From Fennellomyces sp. T-0311 (Eukaryota; Mucoromycota; Mucoromycetes; Mucorales; Lichtheimiaceae), in assembly GCA_025266875.1 (NCBI GenBank), contig JALLLT010000005.1, positions 1,426,001 through 1,490,000 of the forward strand: a stretch of 64,000 nt of DNA, in the 5' to 3' direction. The position numbers were made by a program, and so were the translations under genes. Below, one piece after another: positions 47,836 through 58,550 of this stretch (the first letter of the stretch is position 1; the number at the start of each line of letters is the position of its first letter). Below the pieces are notes generated by a model, which did not search any database, had not been told where the DNA came from, and was given only the letters and a program-made list of their open reading frames with translations.

Positions 47836-48870
47836 ATGCCACGAAGTAAGCGTTCCAAAGCAGCCCTTAAGAAGCTCCGTGATAAAGATGGAAGCAACGT
47901 AAAAGCTACAACACTGGTGGAAGTCAACAGGTCAATTGACGTTGCTGACGATTTCGCGATCTTGGGCGAACTATCAAAAATGGAGATGCCAACTACAGGG
48001 GAGAGTTATGTGCTAGGCGCTCTGATCCAAATGTAGGTTTATTTCTTCTGCCAGTACTTTCCCCAAAAGTTATATTGATAATCCTTGTTGCATATTTAGG
48101 AGGAATCTATGGAAATCACGCATGCTTGATAATGCCAAAGCTCATGGCGAAGATTGGTATCGTATAAATGTCTTGTCAATGGTGTGGGATGCTGCTTTTC
48201 TGTATGAGAAGGAATATGTCCCAAAAAGGTATATAACATGATTTGGAAGCGTAATTACTGCTAACTAATTGTATTAGATCTGAATGTAAGCCCCTCCACC
48301 AAAAAGGATCCGAAGCGTTCAATCGAGTCGACTTCATATATCGAGCTGCCGCTAACTGCGACTTGCTCATCGGAGAAGAAAAGAGACCCAGTGCTTCGAA
48401 AACCAGCCAAGCAATCGACACAAAAACGTGCGAGCAGCTACGTTGCGAGATATTGGATTCGTGGATAGCCGACACCGATGAACGCTCCAGAATTGCTGAG
48501 ACACATTTGGAAGCGGTTAGCATTGAATGGCATGGATTGGATGCATTTGTACCTGGAACCAAGCGAATAACCAACAGGGGAGGGCAAGCACATATACCTT
48601 CATTATACAAAAGTGAACTCCACGATCCCTGAAAAACGCGATAATTCTGCATACCAAAAATTAGCACGATGTCTGGCCTTTGCTCTATCTTTGCGGGTAA
48701 GAGTTTCTGAAATTTCCTGGCAATTGTCAAAAAGCTGAATTACATTACTGAGGCTGCTAAGAAGGGTAGAACGGCCGGCATGGACGCAGATCTCAAAAAT
48801 ATGGATTTAACCTTTCAAACGAGTATTTTGATTTCCCCAACAACTTCTTAATACTGAGAAATAATAGTGC
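47836..48870 (+). pseudogene. Frameshifted copy of an unrecognised duplicated gene
   Basis: Exons 47836-48032, 48100-48227 and from 48278 on match the gene at 52726-54371 almost base for base between 47950 and about 48450, introns included (offset about 5,479). The first exon is different: a Lys/Arg-rich start (PRSKRSKAALKKLRDK) instead of the long N-terminal part of the other copy. Near 48580 this copy has one extra base relative to the other. The frame then ends at 48632, while the homologous continuation (YLHYTKVNSTIP, LARCLAFALSLR) runs in the next frame to about 48700. The acceptor for the last exon is also not evident. It is most likely a decaying copy, or one making a shortened protein. 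Confidence 0.65.
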
Positions 48871-49375
48871 TTTTCTTTTTTTTTAAAAAAAAAATACGGA
48901 TCCATTTAACTTTATGATGGCTGTTGCGAACAACAAGTAGATTTTATTTTGTGCTCTACTGACATAAAGAGTAGGATGTGGTAGAAGTGAGGAAGATCGA
49001 GCACCAACGGAGGTATATACATGGGTTATTTCGTTGACAGCAGATAGTGATAGTAGCGGGGATACAGGAGAATGGAACCCTACAGTGGTGACACGACATT
49101 GATGCGCGGCCAGTCTTCAAGTGTTTTCTGTATGTTAATTCGATCCTTTGAAGTTATAGTAATCAGCTTTCAAAGAGCAGCAAACACCAGCCTTTGATAT
49201 AATATTTCACATACATTTGATTTAGTGCACGAATAAATCGAATATTTGATGGAACGCGTAGGCGGGGTGAGCAAGGTATGGCAATGTTTGCAGTTTTTTG
49301 TGTCGATTATTTGGTTGGCTTTCGGAGCACTGGACCTTTCCCGTCAAAAAACACGTTGCAGTTGGAGGCAGCGAA

Positions 49376-50017
49376 GCATGGTCGCATCTTGATGAGACTT
49401 GAACAGGCATAAACCCAACGTCTCTGCGAGCACGCCTTCCTTTTACCAGCAGCTGGAACAGGAGGAAGGTACACCAGACAAAGCATGGTCGCATCTTGAT
49501 GAGACTTGAACAGGCATAAACCCAACGTCTCTGCGAGCACGCCTTCCTTTTACCAGCAGCTGGAACAGGAGGAGGGTACACCAGACAAAGCATGGTCGCA
49601 TCTTGATGAGACTTGAACAGGCATAAACCCAACGTCTCTGCGAGCACGCCTTCCTTTTACCAGCAGCTGGAACAGGAGGAAGGTACACCAGACAAAGCAT
49701 GGTCGCATCTTGATGAGACTTGAACAGGCATAAACCCAACGTCTCTGCGAGCACGCCTTCCTTTTACCAGCAGCTGGAACAGGAGGAGGGTACACCAGAC
49801 AAAGCATGGTCGCATCTTGATGAGACTTGAACAGGCATAAACCCAACGTCTCTGCGAGCACGCCTTCCTTTTACCAGCAGCTGGAACAGGAGGAGGGTAC
49901 ACCAGAAAAGCATGGTCGCATCTTGATGAGACTTGAACAGGCATAAACCCAACGTCTCTGCGAGCACGCCTTCTTTTTACCAACAGCTGGAGAACGAGGA
50001 TATGCCAGACAAAGCGT
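49376..50017. repeat. 107-bp tandem repeat, six units
   Basis: The unit starts gcatggtcgcatcttgatga and recurs at 49376, 49483, 49590, 49697, 49804 and 49910 (one base shorter). The first five units are nearly identical. The sixth differs near its end (cttctttttaccaacagctggaga) and resembles the single unit at 55,178-55,280. The sixth therefore looks ancestral and the others a recent expansion. As 107 is not a multiple of three, a continuous repeat protein is unlikely. Confidence 0.95.
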
Positions 50018-50029
50018 AGCATGGCCGCA

Positions 50030-50500
50030 ATGAGCTAGAAATACAGCTAGTTCAAGAAGCTACTCGTCGACCACGAGCGATCACTGGTGTCCTTTGCGAG
50101 CCTCTTTATCCCTTACCTAACGTGCAATCACTCTTCGTCAACACTCTTCAAGAAGTTGAGAACCTCCACGACCGTGAGCTTGGGCTTGCACAGCTCCTTG
50201 TCCTATCTGTGAGATGGTTAATAATTAGAGACTTTAGACAGAATTGACTCACCAAGGCAGCAACAATTGTGAAAAAACAATAGTTGTAGTGTAAAGATGC
50301 GTAGTCGTGCATTCTTGGTACTAGGGGTCTGCTCAACAGCGCAAAGCTAAGGACGGACATCAAGTATGGCCCTACACATCCTGTTCATGTAACCTTGCAG
50401 GAATTGACACAAGCACCCCATGATGGACCTGTACAATACGGTAGAGTTTAATTCACCAACGGGAAATAGAGAAATTTTGGTTCTTTGTTGTTGAATGGGA
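50030..50500 (+). pseudogene. 5' remnant of the Fanzor-associated coding region
   Basis: Fragments read TRRPRAITGVLCEPLYPLP, NVQSLFVNTLQEVENL and LQELTQAPHDGPV in shifting frames. They correspond to 55,310-55,720, where they lead into the Fanzor/TnpB-like relic. Here the sequence stops matching after about 50,500, so this is a truncated duplicate. The assignment depends wholly on the second copy. Confidence 0.45.
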
Positions 50501-50519
50501 AAGGCAATGATGCAGTCAC

Positions 50520-51610
50520 TTCAAAAACCCTTAAGCGTGGGTTTAAGAAAAGCCAAAATGATGAAAAAGTAATGTCGCTATCCCTAAAAATCAATGTCGT
50601 CAAGGCCCAATTTTATAATACTCCCTAAATATACAGCGACTTCCATTTTTGGAACGACATTGATTCCTTCGGGTAGCGATATTACTTTTGGAGATACTGT
50701 ATGCAAAAGCCGGCGCCAACAACCGGACAGGGAATGGCTTTAAATGACCAGAAATAAGTTATGGGTCGAGTATAAACAAGCGCTCCACAGCCCAAACCCA
50801 CCACGGCACTCCATGAAATATACCATTCGTAGTCACAGCTCCAGCAGTTTCTTTCAGTGGCCCGTGCCCTCCGGGAGTGCCGCTGGGATCCGATACTATT
50901 TTTGCCAGGCACGATCCTGAAAACATGGCCGACCGTTGGTCTAAGCATGACCATCGGGCGCCCGAGCATTTAGACTGTAAAATATTAATTAGAAACTCAC
51001 TTAAAAGAAGCAATACATACGTCAATGTCACCAAATTTAATTCAGTCATTTGTTCTATCCGGTTTGCAGTGACTTTTTAAGGTACAGTAGCAACTGAAAG
51101 TTGCTTAGCTTTATTTTGAAGAATACGGTGCTAAATAAATTCAGAGGGCCTAATTTTTATGACCGATAATGTTACATTGTTGTCAAAAACGATGCAGTAA
51201 CGCTGAACAGATTGAGTAAAGAAATAAGAGAAACGAATGTTGCCACAGCAGTATCTGTTTTTTTTGCCAGCTGCCAAAATAAATTATATTTCGTCTGTAA
51301 AAGAAAAACCTGAAGTTTTATAATGAATATTTATGCTTTGCATCTTAATCATGTTCAGCAATAAACAAGCTTGATCTGGATTAGCCATCACATCTTCGTA
51401 TCTCCATCTCGGACACAAGGTCGGCTGGTCCACGCTTTTTCAGGTGCCCGGATTTACGCGAACGGTCTAGCATTCTTGCCTGTTTAAAGATGACCGACGG
51501 TCTTCGGTCCTTGGGTATGGACCGACCGATATGCCCGAAGACTGTCGGTCCACACCCGTTGCAAGCCTTAAGTCTCATGTATTAAAGTCATCGTCTTCTA
51601 GTAGTGTCCT
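50520..51610. other. Gene-free stretch with one long imperfect hairpin
   Basis: I see no coding exons. A 15-bp inverted repeat with one mismatch lies at 51492-51506 and 51536-51550, around a 29-base loop that itself repeats the CGGTC/GACCG theme. The part after 51610 resembles an LTR. Confidence 0.45.
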
Positions 51611-51612
51611 TA

Positions 51613-51992
51613 CAATAGGTGATGTGTGGACACGTCTTTTTCAGATTGGGGGGGGGCATGTCACCAGGAAAACCGCCCTAGGCATGTGAGTTGTCCTAAA
51701 TCGGTCTCAGTAGAATCGCCATTGGGCACAAACACTTTCCTTTCGGCAACACTTTTTTCGACTACAACATTTTCCCTTTACCTTGGATACTTTTCTTTCC
51801 ACTAGAACACGCTGTGTTCATCTTGATCATTTTTCTTTTCCTTAATTAGCTACAGAATGTAGCATAAATACCACCACTCATAGTTAGCGAGAGAGACAGA
51901 GAATACGATCAAACTTATCAGTCTTAGCAGCTTGTCAATCAGTGTAATAAACAGAGCTTCTTCAAGCCTGACAACTCTCACCACCATTTTTG
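51613..51992 (+). mobile_element. Possible solo LTR or LTR-like segment
   Basis: About 380 bases begin with TGATGTGTGG and end near CTCACCACCA. Inside are a TATA-like GCATAAATA (about 51860), a purine-rich stretch, AATAAA within gtgtaataaacagagcttc, and then a short end part, the order expected for U3-R-U5 of an LTR retrotransposon. No second LTR, primer-binding site or target duplication could be confirmed by eye. The right boundary is uncertain. Confidence 0.3.
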
Positions 51993-52725
51993 CTTGAACC
52001 AGAGGCTAATCGATCGCTAACAATCAGGCCAATAGAGCCATTATCAGCAAACCGAACAGGTATAGGTAGTTTGTTAACACTTAAATTTTTTTCCTTTTTG
52101 ATTTTCATAAGGCGAACCCTCGTGACTCAACAGTGACAGGATTTTGCTACAACAATGCATCTTGTAATGTGCTTGACCCCGACAATCCATGTATTGATGA
52201 CGGAGCAGAATCGCCATGCAGGAAACTTAGGATGATCCGCGTCCAAGAAATTTATTGCCGTGGGTATGCGCCGACCGAGGATACGGTAACCCATAAGTAT
52301 CATTTGTTTTTCAGCCACTACTATATTGAAAACTGGTCAATAAAAGTAATACATATGCTTTTAATCCCCGTAGTTTCATATTTGATATTGAAGTTTTCAA
52401 TATCTCAATATATCTCTCATAACTTTTTTTAAGATGATACACACGAAGGCAAAAGCCCCGGGGTAGCAAAGGGAATCATTCAGTTAAGCGAAGCGAAACA
52501 GGCGACGCTAGTGACATGTTAATACATAGCAATGTGGTAAATGCTTACTGACATCATGTGCTACATGATGAGCCAAGGTCTATAAATAAAGTACATGTGG
52601 CTGCTTGCTGGTTCTTGATGCAATCAATTGGTCGCAAATTTGAATATGTATAACCGTTGTCAATGTATAATCTTCTTTTGTGCGTAATCTTTTTAATTCT
52701 TATCATTCGCAGAAGATTCATTACG
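51993..52725. other. Intergenic, no gene seen
   Basis: About 0.73 kb before the second copy of the unrecognised gene. An open frame at 52133-52432 has Cys-rich beginnings but no family marks, and I do not call it. Confidence 0.4.
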
Positions 52726-54371
52726 ATGAACTATTTCTTTGAGAGTGGTATGTATGTACGCTTGGAAGTGCTATATCTGTATTCAACGATAAAAATCTCA
52801 TATTGTAGCCTCGTTGATCGAAAAGGATATTAGTTCAAGTTTAGAAAAGAGCGAGTGGGATACTTTTAATCTCGTCAAGGAACTTACTAGCCGCTATATT
52901 GTAATCGACCATGAAAAGGATATCGAAGTGTTCCAGAGATGCTACAGCAACGCGCTCAATGCCTACCTACTATCCGGTAACGGCAGCGATGAACAAATCG
53001 AAAAGGCAAAAAATATCCTGTCAACAATACAAACGTATAACAAATGGAGCTTGATGATTGAACTATTCAAGAAACGCCCATATTCAGTTATTTCCACAAG
53101 CAATATTAATAAATCGACAAACGAAAGAGCTAAGCGGGCCCGGCAGAATTCCAGCGGGAGAAAAATACAAGATGACTTCAAGCGTGCCTTATTTCATCTA
53201 ACTAGCAACCGGTATCTCTGTACGCATGGAAATTTTTAGTCGGTTACTAACTAAGTGACAAATAGTAAAACGGATAATATTGCTCTATATCGGGACGCCT
53301 TGCCTAAAAGAAATATGGACGGCAGGATCATCAAAAGCACTGCTGAAAAATTCAAATTATTGATTACCCTTTCCGCTGACGAAGTACAAGTTATTACCCG
53401 ACTTTACCATAGCCGCAGCGAAGAAGATTTCCGTGAACTGATCGTTGAACTATCAAAAATAGAGGCGCCAACTACAGGGGAGAGTTATGTGCTAGGCGCT
53501 CTGATCCAAATGTAGGATTATTTCTTCTGCCAGTACTTTCCCCAAAAGTGATATTGATAGTCCTTGTTGCATATTTAGGAGGAATCTATGGAAATCACGC
53601 ATGCTTGATAATGCCAACGCTCATGGCGAAGATTGGTATCGTATAAATGTCTTGTCAATGGTGTGGGATGCTGCTTTTCTGTATGAGAAGGAATATGTCC
53701 CAAAAAGGTATATAACATGATTTGGAAGCGTAATTACTGCTAACTAATTGTATTAGATCTGAATGTAAGCCCCTCCACCAAAAAGGATCCGAAGCGTTCA
53801 ATCGAGTCGACTTCATATATCGCGCTGCCGCTAACTGCGACTTGCTCATCGGAGAAGAAAAGAGACCCAGTGCTTCGAAAACCAGCCAAGCAATCGACAC
53901 AAAAACGTGCGAGCAGCTACGTAGCGCGTTATTGGATTCGTGGATAGCCAACACCGATAAGTACTCTGAAATTGCTGAGACGCATATGGAAGCGATTAGC
54001 ATTGAATGGCATGGATTAAATGCAACCATACGTGGAACGAAGCGAGCAACCAATCAGAAAACAAACCCAGTATACCTTCATTATCCAAAAGCGAGTTTGT
54101 CGATTCCTGTAAGCCATAACGCTACCACATACCAAGATTTAGCTCAATGTTTAGCTAGTACTATATCTTTGAGGGTAAGAGCTACTGAACTTTTTCTTGT
54201 AATTGTCAAAACTAATTGGTAACAATTTAGCGCCAGGCAATCCAAACTCACAAAAAGCTGGATTACATTACTGAGTGTATTAAGGACAAAACGGCCAGCA
54301 GAACAGCGATGGACGAATACCTCAAAAAGCTGGATATGTCCTTTTTAAATGATTATTCTGAGTTCTTATAA
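52726..54371 (+). CDS. Unrecognised 452-residue protein, intact copy of a duplicated gene
   Basis: Six exons: 52726-52747, 52809-53211, 53266-53511, 53579-53707, 53757-54174, 54231-54371; sum 1,359 nt, 452 residues, all phases consistent. It is mostly helical and soluble in composition, without signal peptide or membrane helix. Segments include SLIEKDISSSLEKSEWDTF, TTGESYVLGALIQM, WKSRMLDNAKAHGEDWYR-like (exon 4), VLSMVWDAAFLYEKEY, RAAANCDLLIGEEKRPSASK and ISIEWHGLNA. I know no named domain. The family seems to be multi-copy in this genome and to sit among element relics, so it may be carried by a mobile element or be a fast-duplicating accessory gene. The broken copy is at 47836-48870. The first 22-nt exon is weakly supported. 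Confidence 0.65.
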
Positions 54372-55765
54372 ATATATTTAACGTGGATTTACATCAGTGA
54401 AGCACAATATAAAATTCATGTCAGAAATGCGAGTGGAGAGTAGGAGCACGACCCAATAGAAGATAGCTAGGAACAAGACGGAGATAAGAATACTACTCTA
54501 CTAAAGGATGATACAACTACTAACCAATCAACAAGAATGCAAGAACCCACGAGAGTGGATCAAGCGGCAAGACAGAACAAGACAAGAACAAGACTAGACT
54601 AGAAGGTGGGTATTAGGTGCTTTCCACTACGCATTGACCATATGGATGGTTACCAATGGCAAGACCGGACAAGGACAACAAATAAGATAGAGATGGATCC
54701 TAGATGTTGGTCAAGACAAGGATAAGGTAGATAGAATAATGTGACGAGATAAACTGATGCCTTTATTGCTCTTGTCCTTATCCGATATATACACACAATG
54801 CTCTCAAGAAATAATAAATACAACGATGCAATTAATGACAATGAAATACAATATCGGTAAGATGAGCAATAATGCGGGGTAATATCAATGAAATAAGGGG
54901 AAGGGGGCGACAACGATGCATACTGTTACTATGACCTAATCGGTCATGACAATTCACTTGTTGTTTGCAACAGCTATCATAAAGAGAATAATATGGTAGA
55001 AATGTGGAAGACCGAGTACTAGCGGAGGTGTACCCGTGGGTTATTTCGACATTAACAAGAGACATAGACAACCATGGTAATAGTAGCGGAAATATAGTTT
55101 TTCCATCCATGAACCCAATACCTCATCCCGTAGCTATTTGCAGTTTCTTGTGTCGATTGTTTGGCTGGTTCCGACACATGGTCACATCTTGATGAGACTT
55201 GAACAGGCATAAACCCAACGTCTCTGCGAGCACGCCTTCTTTTTATCAACAGCTGGAGAACGAGGATATGTCAGACAAAGGTAGCATGGCCGCAATGAGC
55301 TAGAAATACAGCTAGTTCAAGAAACTACTCGTCGACCACGAGCGATCACTGGTGTCCTTTGCGAGCCTCTTTATCCCTTACCTAACGTGCAATCACTCTT
55401 CGTCAACACTCTTCAAGAAGTTGAGAACCTCCCACGACCGTGAGCTTGGGCTTGCACAGCTCCTTGTCCTATCTGTGAGATGGTTAATAATTAGAGACTT
55501 TAGACAGAATTGACTGACCAAGGCAGCAGCAATTGTGAAAAAAACAATAGCTTGGAGTGTAGAGATGCATATTCTTGTATTCTTGGTACTAAGGTTCTGC
55601 TCAACAGCGCAAAGCTAAGGACAGACACCAAGTATGGCTCTTCATGTAGCCTTGCAGGAATTGGCACAAGCACCCCATGATGGCCCTGTACATACGGTAG
55701 AATTGATTCACCAACGGGAAATAGAGAAGCTTTGGTTCTTTGTTGTTGAATGGGGAAGGCCAAGG
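53460..55765 (+). repeat. Segmental duplication, right copy
   Basis: Partner of 48,030-50,500 in direct orientation. Here the 107-bp unit occurs once (55,178-55,280), the gene copy is open, and the sequence continues into the Fanzor/TnpB-like relic. A segment of about 600 bases (54,372-54,990) has no clear counterpart in the left copy. Confidence 0.78.
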
Positions 55766-57397
55766 GGAAGGCCTGCCAGAGAGGCGCGATGACGTTTCCA
55801 GTGCTTTTTCCGCTTACCGAAGATAGCGCAAGCTCTCAAAACCAAGAACCTTGCCTTCAAGCACCGCTTGACCTACGTTAACAAGTTTCAGATCCGAGTG
55901 TTTGGTCGTGGTCGCAAGACGCTGACACGGACGATACCAGCCAAGCAAAGAAAGAAGCAAGCAGCGTCCAGTCCACCGATCAAATATGAAGAATCTAGCT
56001 CCACCAATTCCAATGCGAACGAATTGGTTCCTGTTTGCAAGGGGAAGGGTAGGGCTGTGGTAACATTTCCCTACAGCAAAAAGTAAGGCTTAAGCGAATG
56101 GCTGGCAAGGAAAAGGCCAGGACGGCTCAGAAGCGGAAAATGAAGAAGGCGATCAATGCAACTGGGCAGAAAAGGCCGCACCTTCAGCAGCGGAACCTGG
56201 ATCGAAAAGGGCTAACATCGACCAAAATCTCAACCAACAACTTCTGGAGGAGAAGGAGAAACAGGTCAAGGAGCTACAGACTGAGCACACACAAGTACGC
56301 AAGAAATGCAATAAGTACGAGATCGAGCGTGCAGACCTGGGTCGTACATTCCGGAATGGAAGAAGAGAACAAGGACAAGAAGGATTGGGATCGTGGTGTT
56401 TACGCGAAACTGTGGGTGGTGCGAAGAACTCCCTCATTGAAGCAAAGGAAGTTGACGGACTTGCGTGCCAAGCTGCTTCAGATGCAAGCCTCAAAATCGC
56501 ACAAAACTGTTCGGCCGCAAGAGACAATAGAACAGGTAGAGCGCTTGTATCAAAGGCGCGTCATATGTATGCTTATCGCTGTGTTTATAGCACTGTATCC
56601 AAAAGACGATCATTGAAGCTTCGATAGCCAGAAACCACTGGGTGTTACTGGGATCGATCCAGGGATGGTTGTCGCACCAACCGCGGTTACCACCATATTT
56701 GACACCGTGATGAGCGTTGTACGAAGGTACACCTCTCCACCATCACCTGAGCAGCAACCGTCCCAGCAGACAACACGCCCACCCAAAGCAAAAAGATATA
56801 ATCATCTATAAAAAAGGCTGCGATATTCGAAACAAAACATACCAAGCGACGCGAACGCGACAAGGAGAAGGGCGACGACAGCAGGAGGAATAAAGAGTCA
56901 AGGACGAGGGAGATCCGGCACTTTATCCCGCATCGAAAGCTTGGAACATTTTGGCGCGTTCAGCAACCGATAGCAACACTGATTTTTTATAGCGCGTATT
57001 GTGCAGCCAACAGCCACATCAAGAAGCATGCTAGAGGCGCGGACTCAAAGCTGAGGCAGGCTCTTGGGTCATGCAAGCATGATATCGTCATCGTCACCAG
57101 TGAATATCGCTCGTCTAAGACATGCCCTGAATGCCATGCACCGACAAAACTGCAGAAGTACTGAGTAGCTGGAAAGCTCAAGGCAGCTAACGGCGCCATC
57201 AGGTGTACGAATCCGGACTGCCCTCTCCACCATGCGAATACTTCAATCGTGATGCAGTAACATCATTCAATATCGCTGTCAGTGGCCTTTCGAAAGCTGT
57301 ATCAAGCAACAATTCACCCATCCCACAGCCAAACCTTCCAACTCGCTGCATCCATGAAGTGATTGACAGAACACAACTAGAGCTAGGTGCTTTTTAG
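55310..57397 (+). pseudogene. Decayed Fanzor/TnpB-like RNA-guided nuclease
   Basis: Family features appear in order across frames. They are a basic N-terminal region (55,780-56,300), GIDPGMVVAPTAVTT at 56650-56690 as the RuvC-I motif (Asp codon 56656-56658), and TSEYRSSKTCPECHAPTKL (first zinc-ribbon pair, about 57100-57150). The second pair, RCTNPDCPLHH (about 57200-57230), leads into NRDAVTSFNIAVSGL (RuvC-III Asp, 57251-57253) after a one-base frame change. In TnpB and Fanzor proteins, RuvC-I Asp, RuvC-II Glu, a CxxC...CxxC ribbon and RuvC-III Asp form the DNA-cutting site programmed by a guide RNA. Here a TGA stop follows QKY in the ribbon, other stops interrupt the middle, and the RuvC-II Glu could not be placed. 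The gene is dead, though the motifs are clear. The guide-RNA region was not identified. Confidence 0.72.
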
Positions 57398-58023
57398 GAC
57401 GTCTGTAACAACGCTCTCAAATGATAAGCTCCGATCAGTGGGATATTTTTTTTTGGATCCTGTCGATGGTGAAACTCTCCTCGATGCACTCTTCTTCGCT
57501 GGTGATATTTTTTTTTTATCTTGGCTTGTCCTGACTTTTTCCATAGAAATATAAGACTACACACAGAAAGGACATTCAAGAAAGAAAGGAAACGCCTTGT
57601 TCAACGCCCAGATACGTACGACAACAGTAGAGTTTTCAAATCGGAGGTGTTCCGTATTTTGGAAGACAATTAGAGTGACAGGGTTCTCCTTTGTGTCATT
57701 ACAGATCTCTTAGGCGGTTACTGCGTTTCCTGCCTCTTGAATACGAAGGCTTCTGCTACCCAATGTGTAAATGTTGTACTTCCTTTGGCGCTATGAAACG
57801 CAAAATCCTGTACCGGGACAATCTGACTTGAGCTATTGCGGTGAAGCCCCCAAAGCACACATGAACACCGTAAATGAGACCACTTGAGCACACTACAAAT
57901 TTTGGAATTGTTCAATAAACATAAGTCTGACTTGGGTTGACAGTACTTGGTCAGGTTTGGCGAAGGTGACCGTATCTTGGGAGTACTATAAAGCAGTCAG
58001 TATAGGCTTGCAGAGTCCATCGT
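57398..58023. other. Gene-free stretch after the Fanzor relic
   Basis: No coding features. It should contain the right end of the Fanzor-bearing element, and possibly its guide-RNA or terminal repeat, but I could not identify either by eye. Confidence 0.4.
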
Positions 58024-58550
58024 TCATATCAAGCTTTTTAAATGGGATATAAGCCGACCAATCATATCAGCCACATCAGGGTCCGACGAGTTTATAGAGC
58101 TTACCTCCTCGATGGGATTACAGTACCGTATATTTGAGGCTAAATCGGAATGTATCCAACGTTTGGATGGGATATGTATCGATATAATGCTCAAGTCCAA
58201 AGGCACCGATGGCTCTTGGATCTCCCACCTAACATCTGCGTCAAATGGTACAAAAAAGGACTGTGCGTTGACAGCTGCTGCATTAAGCGAAATTACGGTA
58301 TACACATGAGCTGGTGTAATGAGACAGATGGGCACCACTTAGTACTTCTAGTGATATTATAGCCCGCCATCCGACGTCTTCGTAAAAATAAACATAAGCG
58401 ATTTTCTACCCTCTCGACACGAGGAACGCGAGGTTTAGTGGTTACCACTTCCGGATAAATTGGTGCTGAGTCGATCAATACCTTCGAAATAAGCTGAATG
58501 TCATCTCCTCGGCGACAAATATCTCTTTTGTATACTATAGTATCGCTCAT
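58024..58550 (-). pseudogene. Unrecognised fragmented open frames, possibly one broken gene
   Basis: Two minus-strand frames meet with a one-base shift near 58,320: an upstream one (SDTIVYKRDICRRGDDIQL) and a downstream one (HVYTVISLNAAAVNAQSFF, DADVRWEIQEPSVPLDLS). Read together they could be one broken coding region of about 170 codons. No family is recognised, and chance is a real alternative. Confidence 0.2.

Larger units (their letters stand above)
48030..50500 (+). repeat. Segmental duplication, left copy
   Basis: Three blocks recur in the same order and orientation at 53,460-55,765. They are the 3' part of the unrecognised gene (48,000-48,450), a spacer (about 48,975-49,075), and the segment from the last 107-bp unit through about 50,500. 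Identity is about 90% or more in the gene block and in the block at 50,030-50,240, lower elsewhere. The left copy carries the expanded 107-bp array and lacks the Fanzor-like continuation. Confidence 0.8.

Noticed and set aside
49376..50017. CRISPR-like array
   Set aside because: Units are directly adjacent without unique spacers, and the genome is eukaryotic.
49222..50022. Repetitive protein frames over the 107-bp array on the minus strand
   Set aside because: The unit length is not divisible by three, so each frame rotates and ends. The similar reading in overlapping frames is a consequence of DNA repetition.
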